Shown piece after piece: positions 1 to 5,247 of a stretch of 5,247 nt of DNA. The DNA is from Flavobacteriaceae bacterium UBA5544. GTDB lineage: Bacteria > Bacteroidota > Bacteroidia > Flavobacteriales > Flavobacteriaceae. The stretch spans positions 180,736-185,982 of the forward strand of contig DINI01000006.1 in assembly GCA_002426755.1 (NCBI GenBank), in the 5' to 3' direction. The notes beneath the pieces were generated by a model. It was not told the DNA's origin and did not search any database. It saw only the letters and a list, made by a program, of their open reading frames with translations. The translations under genes and the position numbers were made by a program. Position 1 is the first letter of the stretch. Each line of letters begins with the position of its first letter.

Positions 1-11
1 AATTTTTTCAT
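1..11 (-). CDS. Possible start of a fourth operon gene (partial, runs off left edge)
   Basis: On the minus strand the TAA stop of the esterase (14-12) is followed with no spacer by ATG AAA AAA TT, reading Met-Lys-Lys and then Phe or Leu. Such a start is typical of an exported Bacteroidota protein, since Met-Lys-Lys often opens a signal peptide. The ATG is in the same frame as the esterase and directly abuts its stop, which would suit translational coupling or reinitiation. Only three codons and two bases are visible, so the product cannot be named and the start may be chance. Confidence 0.4.
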
Positions 12-986
12 TTATCGTTTTAATAAAAATGTCAATGGAATGTCCAATCTTTTTTGCCAAGAGATTTCAGAATGGTCGGCTCCTTGAAATTTTAGATTTT
101 TATAGTTGGTGTCATCATAACCTTTTTCTTCCAAAATACTGCTGACTTGTTTTGCATATTTTGGGTAGAATTTATCCAAGGTTTCTGTGCCATAATCAAA
201 ATAGATTTTATGGTTCTTTGGTGAAGGAACTTCCTTTGTCATATACTCAAAAAACGTGTTGGCCAATAAATCGCTGTCGTTTGGATTGCCTCCTGGCCAA
301 TGTGTGGACAAACAAGCCGCACCGCCAAACACTTTGGGATATTCGCAGATGGCATACATGGAAATCAATCCGCCCATACTCGAACCAGCGACAAACGTAT
401 TGTCTTTATCGGTCAACACAGAATAATTGGCATCGATATAAGGTTTCAATTCCTCTACAATAAAACTCAAATAGTTGTTTGAGGTCACAGAATCGAATTT
501 GAAATTGTTTTTGTTCGCTTCGACTATCAAAGAATCTCTTGTGTGTTCTGATAAAGTTTCGAATGGTTTTTGAGGAAAATATTCGCTGTGCCTCAATTCA
601 TTGATATTGAAAGGCGCCACGACGATAAAATCTTTGGTAATGCTATCATTCATCAATCGAGTGGCAATTTCATCCACCATCCATTCCTGATGGTTCCAGG
701 TAATGCGACTGTCGAACAGCATTTGTCCGTCATGCATGTAAAGAACCGCATATTTTTTATCCTTCGAATAATTTTCAGGCAGCCAAATATCCACTTTTCT
801 AGGAGGAATGAAATTCGACGGGAAATCATCTATCCGTAACAAGGTTCCGCTAGAAAAATCGCCTTCAACCGTTTCAGGCTTCACTTTTGACGTGTCGGCA
901 GGTTTGATGTTTGGTTTCTTTTGGTCGTCTTGGCACGCCACCAATAAAACAATTCCAAGAACTACTATAATGAGTTTTTTTAACAT
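12..986 (-). CDS. Putative esterase (esterase D-like alpha/beta hydrolase), lipoprotein
   Basis: A complete 324-residue protein. Residues 1-18 form a lipoprotein signal: Lys3-Lys4, a hydrophobic run, then the lipobox Leu15-Val-Ala-Cys18. The residues after Cys18 are Gln-Asp-Asp-Gln-Lys, resembling the acidic export signal that sends Bacteroidota lipoproteins to the cell surface. A Lys/Pro-rich linker follows to about residue 45. The rest fits the putative esterase family (Pfam PF00756): the MHDGQ segment at 84-88, the EYFP motif at 135-138, and the nucleophile elbow Gly201-Ser-Ser203-Met-Gly205, making Ser203 the likely nucleophile. His305 in GADHSE is the likely catalytic His and Asp271 (or Asp264) the likely acid. 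The next in-frame Met is residue 84, so the start is firm. It lies 30 bases after the GH13 gene and is probably co-transcribed. The substrate is unknown; deacylation of modified glucans is a guess from context, and relatives include ferric-enterobactin esterases. Confidence 0.88.
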   Translation of the reverse strand: MLKKLIIVVLGIVLLVACQDDQKKPNIKPADTSKVKPETVEGDFSSGTLLRIDDFPSNFIPPRKVDIWLPENYSKDKKYAVLYMHDGQMLFDSRITWNHQEWMVDEIATRLMNDSITKDFIVVAPFNINELRHSEYFPQKPFETLSEHTRDSLIVEANKNNFKFDSVTSNNYLSFIVEELKPYIDANYSVLTDKDNTFVAGSSMGGLISMYAICEYPKVFGGAACLSTHWPGGNPNDSDLLANTFFEYMTKEVPSPKNHKIYFDYGTETLDKFYPKYAKQVSSILEEKGYDDTNYKNLKFQGADHSEISWQKRLDIPLTFLLKR

Positions 987-1016
987 TTAAAGATTTGGTT
1001 TTAGCTTTCGCCGGAT
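987..1016 (-). other. 30-base spacer between the GH13 and esterase genes
   Basis: A short spacer without hairpin or promoter motif. Read toward the esterase it goes from a small GC-rich patch (TCCGGCGAAAGC) to AT-rich sequence ending CTTTAA before the ATG. This fits one transcript carrying both genes, although a weak processing or regulatory role of the GC patch cannot be excluded. Confidence 0.45.
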
Positions 1017-2870
1017 TTAATTGAGTTCGATAATCATCGAAGATTTTCCCTCAATAGTCAATTCATTTTCCAGTGAAATGGTTGTTCCGGAAATAATTTC
1101 TTTTCCTGTTTTTGAATTATGAATCATTTCCTCAAAACGTTTCAAACCGATGGTTTGCGCATTAGGATTATTGTTGATAACGACCATTACCTTGTCGGTT
1201 TCATTATATCGAAAATACACATAGACATTATCATAAGGCACAAAATGGATGGTCTTTCCAAAGTGGATAACCTCTTTGTTTTTTCGCCAATTGAATAGTT
1301 TTTTGGTGATGTCAAAATAGGCGTTTTCAGTTTCATTTCTTCCAGAAGCATCAAATGCATTGTGGTCATCGCCTTCCCATCCACCAGGAAAATCGCGTCT
1401 AATATCGCCATCGCCTTTGGTGTTTTTGTCACCCATCATTCCGATTTCGTCCCCATAATACACCTGTGGAATTCCACGAATGGTTGCAATCATGGTCATT
1501 GCCATTTGATATTTTTTCAAGTCATTTTGATACAATTCATTGAACCGCATGGTATCGTGGTTGGCAACAAACACCAATATATTGTTGATGTCTGGATACA
1601 AAAAATCGTTGGCAAAATTCTCATAAGCTCGTACCATTCCTTTATCCCAACCTTGTTCATCTTCATTGAACATCACTGAAAATGCGTCATGCAGGGTAAA
1701 ATCCATTACAGTTGGCAAATAGGAATTGTAGCCATCGATGGCTCCAATCTTGCTGTCCTTTTGCCAATACGCCATTTGCGCTTGGTCGTGCATCCAGACT
1801 TCACCAGTGATGTTGAAATTTGGATATTCATCCATAATCGCTTTGGTCCATTTGGAAATACCGTCTTTATCATTATACGAATAGGTATCGACACGCAAAC
1901 CATCCAAATCCGCATATTCTATCCACCAAATGGCATTTTGAATCATATAATTTAGCGCCAACGGATTGCTTTGATTGATATCTGGCATGGTCGTGTCGAA
2001 CCATCCATCCATACAGGCTTCGGCGTCCGCTTTTGAGGCGTTGCTGTCGAACTGTGTGGTCATTCGGTAATTGCTCCGTTGAAACCCATTTTTGCCCTCA
2101 TTCCACATATGAATCCAATCTTTGGTTGGCAAATCGAGAATCATCCAATGTTTGCTTCCCCAATGGTTGGTAACATAATCCATGATGAGTTTCATGTCGC
2201 GTTTGTGCATTTCGGTCGCCAAACGTTTGTAGTCCTCATTGCTTCCAAAACGTGGGTCGATTTTGTAATAATCACTTTGGGCATAGGTGTGATACGAATA
2301 TCTCGGTTCGTTGTCTTCCAGCAACGGCGTACTCCAAATGGACGTAACACCCAACTCCTCCAAATAATCCAAATGATTGATAATCCCTTGAATATCACCT
2401 CCATGTCGGCCAGACGGATGTTCACGATTTGCTTTTTCGGCGGTGTCATCTGTGCTGTCAATATTAGGATTGCCATTTGCAAATCGGTCCGGCATCAATA
2501 GATAAATGATGTCACTGCTGTCAAACCCCTTTCTTGACGCAGAATTGGCACGTCTTTGTTTGAATTCATAAGGTTTATTAAACACCACTTTATTTCCTTT
2601 GGAGAAATTGAGTGTGTAAGTGCCAGCCTTGACATTTTTGGTATCAATGGTAATGAATTGGTAATTCGGATTTTCCATTTTTTTGGCAGAAATTATCTTG
2701 ATACCATCAGAAAATGATACATCGTATTGCGCAATATCTGTCCCATGAACCATTAATTCCAGTTCGGAATGGGTCATGCCTTCCCACCAAAAGGGAGGTT
2801 CAATTTTATCTACCTGTGAAAAAAGAGTCATGCTAATTAAAGGTAATAGAATTTGGATTAGTTGTTTCAT
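1017..2870 (-). CDS. Secreted GH13 cyclomaltodextrinase/neopullulanase (SusA-like alpha-amylase)
   Basis: A complete 617-residue glycoside hydrolase that cuts alpha-1,4 bonds in maltodextrins, cyclodextrins or pullulan, predicted to be periplasmic. Residues 1-18 are a signal peptide with likely cleavage at LFS-Gln19; there is no lipobox Cys. Residues about 21-105 match the cyclomaltodextrinase N-terminal beta domain (EPPFWW at 24-29). The catalytic barrel spans about 118-530, with DRFANG at 128-133 (a calcium-site segment in relatives) and all GH13 regions: DYVTNH 231-236; GLRVD 324-328, nucleophile Asp328; GEVW 356-359, acid/base Glu357; FVANHD 434-439, stabiliser Asp439; and MPDIN 295-299 as region V. 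Residues about 540-617 form the small C-terminal beta domain. The length is like that of Bacteroides SusA. It starts 39 bases after the GH65 stop, with only an A-rich stretch before the ATG. The family is sure; preference among cyclodextrin, pullulan and linear dextrin cannot be read here. Confidence 0.95.
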   Translation of the reverse strand: MKQLIQILLPLISMTLFSQVDKIEPPFWWEGMTHSELELMVHGTDIAQYDVSFSDGIKIISAKKMENPNYQFITIDTKNVKAGTYTLNFSKGNKVVFNKPYEFKQRRANSASRKGFDSSDIIYLLMPDRFANGNPNIDSTDDTAEKANREHPSGRHGGDIQGIINHLDYLEELGVTSIWSTPLLEDNEPRYSYHTYAQSDYYKIDPRFGSNEDYKRLATEMHKRDMKLIMDYVTNHWGSKHWMILDLPTKDWIHMWNEGKNGFQRSNYRMTTQFDSNASKADAEACMDGWFDTTMPDINQSNPLALNYMIQNAIWWIEYADLDGLRVDTYSYNDKDGISKWTKAIMDEYPNFNITGEVWMHDQAQMAYWQKDSKIGAIDGYNSYLPTVMDFTLHDAFSVMFNEDEQGWDKGMVRAYENFANDFLYPDINNILVFVANHDTMRFNELYQNDLKKYQMAMTMIATIRGIPQVYYGDEIGMMGDKNTKGDGDIRRDFPGGWEGDDHNAFDASGRNETENAYFDITKKLFNWRKNKEVIHFGKTIHFVPYDNVYVYFRYNETDKVMVVINNNPNAQTIGLKRFEEMIHNSKTGKEIISGTTISLENELTIEGKSSMIIELN

Positions 2871-2909
2871 TTTTTTCGAATTTAGATAAGATTAATCGTT
2901 CCACATGTA
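2871..2909 (-). other. 39-base spacer between the GH65 and GH13 genes
   Basis: The spacer is too short for a typical terminator plus new promoter. No GC-rich hairpin followed by a T-run is visible, and no clear Bacteroidota promoter. It ends in an A-rich run (TTCGAAAAAA) directly before the GH13 start, with no Shine-Dalgarno motif. This supports co-transcription of the two genes. Confidence 0.5.
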
Positions 2910-5216
2910 CTAAACAGTCACCAAATTATTTGGTTTGATGGTCACTTGTTTATCATTCACGAAAATGTTCAATTCGTCAGTTCCATTCAATTCAAATTTT
3001 GTGCTGTCTTGCGTGACATTCACTTTTAAGATTTGATTCCTGAAATTCACTTTAAAGGAATAGCCATCCCATTGTTTTGGAATTTTAGGTTCAAAAGACA
3101 AGGTGTCTTTTTTAATTCTCATGCCACCAAAACCTTCCACAATGCTCATCCAAGTTCCCGCCATGGATGTGATGTGTAAACCTTCCTCCACTTCGTGATT
3201 GTAATCGTCCAAATCCAAACGTGAGGTTCGTAAATAGAAAGTGTAAGCCTGTTCCATTCTATCCAATTTTGCAGCTTGAATGCTGTGAACACATGGTGAT
3301 AACGAACTTTCATGGACCGTAAAAGGTTCGTAAAAATCGAAATGTCGTTCCAATTCTTCGGTTGTGAAATGGTCTTCAAAAAAGTAAAATCCTTGCAGTG
3401 TATCCGCCTGTTTGATGTATGGTGAACGCAAAATTCTGTCCCACGACCATTTTTGATTGATTGGGCGCTGTGATTTATCAAGGTCGGCTACTGTTATCAA
3501 CTCTTTATCCAAAAATCCATCTTGTTGTAAATAAACTTGATGTTTTTCCGAATATGGGAAATACATGTTGTCTGCGACTTTTTGCCATTTTTCCAATTCG
3601 TTTTTGGACAATTTGGCTTTGTTCATGATTCTTGTGTAATCAGAATCATAATTTTCCTTTACTCTGTCGATATTTTCAATCGCATACTCAATGCACCATT
3701 TTGCCAAATAGTTGGTGTACCAATTGTTATTGACGTTGTTTTCGTATTCATTTGGACCCGTAACACCGAGAATCACATATTTGTCATGTGCTGTTGAGAA
3801 ATTGGCACGTTGATGCCAAAAACGCGCAATGCCAATCAATACTTCCAATCCTTTTTCTGGAATGTAGCTGTAATCGCCTGTGTATCTGTAATAGTTGTAA
3901 ATCGCGAATGCAATGGCGCCATTTCTATGGATTTCCTCAAAAGTGATTTCCCATTCGTTATGACATTCTTCACCATTCATGGTCACCATTGGATACAAGG
4001 CTGCACCATTTGTAAAACCTAATTTCCCAGCATTTTCAATGGCTTTGTCCAAATGATGGTAACGATAGGTCAGCAATTTACGAGCGACTTCTTGGTCTTT
4101 GGTCGCCATATAAAAAGGAATGCAATAGGCTTCGGTATCCCAATACGTACTGCCACCATATTTTTCGCCTGTAAATCCTTTTGGACCAATATTCAATCGT
4201 GCATCTTTACCAAGGTAGGTTTGATTCAGTTGGAAAATATTGAAACGAATCCCTTGTTGAGCTTTGACATCACCCTCAATGGTGATATCTGCCATATCCC
4301 AAATTTTCGCCCAGGCTTCTTTCTGGGTTTCCAACAATGCATCAAATCCTAATTGTGCCGCTTTTGATAAGATTTTATTTGCTACTGAAACTAATTCGTT
4401 TTTATCATGATTTCTATCAACCGTATAACCTCCAAATTTTGTTAAGGTAATCATATCCCCTTTATTGACTTGGTTTTCATATTGAAATTCAATGGAATCA
4501 ACCGTTTCATTGATGCTTTTTTTCGACTCTAACGTTTTTCCATTCAGTGCGACTTGCGATTGCATCATCGTACAGACATGAAATTTGGTTTTCATGGTAT
4601 GTGATGTGATGAATGCCTGTTCGCCATCAAAAGAAACATCCAGCGTATTCCAGAATTTATCGTCCCAATTGCTGTCTTCGTTGGTGATGCCTGCATCCAA
4701 ATACGGCGCAAAAATCAATTGGGCATCGTTGTTCAATACAGTGACATTATATTGAATCGCACCAATTTCATCCATTTCCAAACTCAAAAAACGTTTGGTC
4801 TCTACCTTTACTTCGATGAAATTGTGAAGAGTCGCTTCAAAACTTCTGGAGAGCCATCCTTCTTTCATGTTCAATTCCCTACGGAAATTTTTCACTTCCT
4901 TACAGTTTGCCAAATCCAACGCTTCGCCATTGATAGTGACATTGATGCCAATCCAATTTGGGGCGTTCAACACTTTTGCGAAATATTCCGGATAGCCATT
5001 TTTCCACCAACCCACTCTGGTTTTATCTGGATAATAAACACCTGCGATGTAACTTCCTTGAAACGTCTTGCCAGAATACTGCTCTTCAAAATTGGCACGT
5101 TGACCCATGGCACCATTGCCGATGCTGAAAATACTTTCTGAAGATTTGACGCGCTCGGCATCAAAACCTTCTTCAATGATGGACCAATTATTTGGTTGTA
5201 TATAATCTTGATTCAT
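2910..5216 (-). CDS. Maltose phosphorylase, GH65 (cytoplasmic)
   Basis: A complete 768-residue GH65 enzyme predicted to catalyse maltose + phosphate = beta-D-glucose 1-phosphate + glucose with inversion. It has no signal peptide, so it should act in the cytoplasm. Domains by family comparison: N-terminal beta-sandwich to about 265 (SIGNGAMGQR at 31-40), a helical linker to about 320, an (alpha/alpha)6 barrel about 321-695, and a C-terminal beta domain about 698-760. The general acid is Glu490 in GPNEYENN (487-494), matching Glu487 of Lactobacillus brevis maltose phosphorylase. The nearby NNWYTN and the loop CHNEWEITFEEIHRNG (418-433) point to maltose phosphorylase rather than the trehalose or kojibiose enzymes. 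Trp359-Asp360, Lys602-Gln603, the HESSLS segment (635-640) and His680 are the expected sugar- and phosphate-site positions. A nigerose-type relative is the main alternative. It is first in the visible gene block, and beta-phosphoglucomutase is its usual partner. Confidence 0.94.
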   Translation of the reverse strand: MNQDYIQPNNWSIIEEGFDAERVKSSESIFSIGNGAMGQRANFEEQYSGKTFQGSYIAGVYYPDKTRVGWWKNGYPEYFAKVLNAPNWIGINVTINGEALDLANCKEVKNFRRELNMKEGWLSRSFEATLHNFIEVKVETKRFLSLEMDEIGAIQYNVTVLNNDAQLIFAPYLDAGITNEDSNWDDKFWNTLDVSFDGEQAFITSHTMKTKFHVCTMMQSQVALNGKTLESKKSINETVDSIEFQYENQVNKGDMITLTKFGGYTVDRNHDKNELVSVANKILSKAAQLGFDALLETQKEAWAKIWDMADITIEGDVKAQQGIRFNIFQLNQTYLGKDARLNIGPKGFTGEKYGGSTYWDTEAYCIPFYMATKDQEVARKLLTYRYHHLDKAIENAGKLGFTNGAALYPMVTMNGEECHNEWEITFEEIHRNGAIAFAIYNYYRYTGDYSYIPEKGLEVLIGIARFWHQRANFSTAHDKYVILGVTGPNEYENNVNNNWYTNYLAKWCIEYAIENIDRVKENYDSDYTRIMNKAKLSKNELEKWQKVADNMYFPYSEKHQVYLQQDGFLDKELITVADLDKSQRPINQKWSWDRILRSPYIKQADTLQGFYFFEDHFTTEELERHFDFYEPFTVHESSLSPCVHSIQAAKLDRMEQAYTFYLRTSRLDLDDYNHEVEEGLHITSMAGTWMSIVEGFGGMRIKKDTLSFEPKIPKQWDGYSFKVNFRNQILKVNVTQDSTKFELNGTDELNIFVNDKQVTIKPNNLVTV

Positions 5217-5247
5217 TTTTTTTATAGATGTTAGATATTAGATATTA
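5217..5247 (-). promoter_or_regulatory. AT-rich leader of the maltose phosphorylase gene, no Shine-Dalgarno
   Basis: Read toward the gene, the last ten bases before the ATG are TATAAAAAAA. There is no purine-rich Shine-Dalgarno motif, as is usual in flavobacteria, where A-rich sequence before the start aids initiation. I see no Bacteroidota promoter pair (TTTG near -33 and TAnnTTTG near -7) in these 31 bases. The promoter is therefore probably further upstream, outside the window, or the gene is transcribed from an earlier operon gene. Confidence 0.45.
5227..5247. repeat. Three tandem 7-base units (TAATATC type), possibly continuing past the edge
   Basis: On the minus strand the sequence reads TAATATC, TAATATC, TAACATC, three adjacent 7-base units with one substitution in the unit nearest the gene. 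The array reaches the end of the window, so its full length is unknown. It is non-coding and lies 11-31 bases before the maltose phosphorylase start. Function is unknown; it may be a simple intergenic repeat. Confidence 0.7.

Noticed and set aside
987..1016. GC-rich patch in the GH13-esterase gap as a possible terminator
   Set aside because: No inverted repeat of useful length can be formed and no T-run follows a stem, so a factor-independent terminator is not supported.
2079..2501. 140-codon open frame on the plus strand inside the GH13 gene
   Set aside because: It lies wholly antisense to a gene with every catalytic motif intact, its translation shows no recognisable domain, and it is rich in residues expected from reading the complementary strand.
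2871..2909. TAAATTCG before the GH13 start as a possible -7 element (TAnnTTTG)
   Set aside because: It has a mismatch in the TTTG part, lies too close to the ATG for a normal leader, and no matching -33 element stands at the right distance.
3146..3481. 111-codon open frame on the minus strand in another frame of the GH65 gene
   Set aside because: The main frame is continuous here and carries conserved phosphate-site motifs, so this is neither a frameshift fragment nor a separate gene.
3799..3813. 15-base string AAATTGGCACGTTGA, repeated at 5089-5103, with an 11-base core also at 2543-2553
   Set aside because: In each place it encodes Arg-Ala-Asn in the main frame with the same codons (Gln-Arg-Ala-Asn-Phe twice in GH65). 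Shared codon choice over a shared tripeptide explains it, and no regulatory placement is evident.
4719..5141. 140-codon open frame on the plus strand inside the GH65 gene
   Set aside because: It is antisense to the conserved N-terminal domain of maltose phosphorylase and has no family resemblance; a shadow of the real gene.

Overview
This window carries one three-gene block for breaking down maltodextrin or starch oligosaccharides. All three genes lie on the minus strand, so the window reads right to left. The likely source is a member of the Bacteroidota, most probably a flavobacterium. The reasons are the AT-rich sequence, A-rich translation starts with no Shine-Dalgarno motif, a signal peptide ending in an LFS-Q type junction, a lipoprotein with an acidic stretch straight after the lipid-bearing Cys, and the pairing of a SusA/cyclomaltodextrinase-type GH13 enzyme with a GH65 maltose phosphorylase. 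Genus cannot be assigned from this sequence.

Layout in the direction of transcription: 5247-5217 is a 31-base AT-rich leader with three tandem 7-base units. 5216-2910 is a complete GH65 maltose phosphorylase with no signal peptide. After a 39-base gap, 2870-1017 is a complete secreted GH13 cyclomaltodextrinase/neopullulanase-like enzyme. After a 30-base gap, 986-12 is a complete esterase-family lipoprotein. The stop codon of the esterase is followed at once by ATG AAA AAA TT running off the left edge, which is probably the start of a fourth gene. No gene-free stretch is longer than 39 bases. I see no RNA genes, mobile elements, CRISPR or terminators, and nothing that looks broken.

Working model (inference from the families): the GH13 enzyme cuts maltodextrins or cyclodextrins to maltose and glucose in the periplasm. 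A transporter outside the window brings maltose into the cytoplasm. The GH65 enzyme splits it with phosphate into beta-glucose 1-phosphate and glucose, and a beta-phosphoglucomutase, expected nearby, would feed glycolysis. The esterase is the part without a clear job. It is predicted to be a lipoprotein, perhaps surface-exposed, and may remove acyl groups from modified glucans or have an unrelated role. The window looks like an ordinary, intact glucan-use locus; the esterase is its most interesting member.
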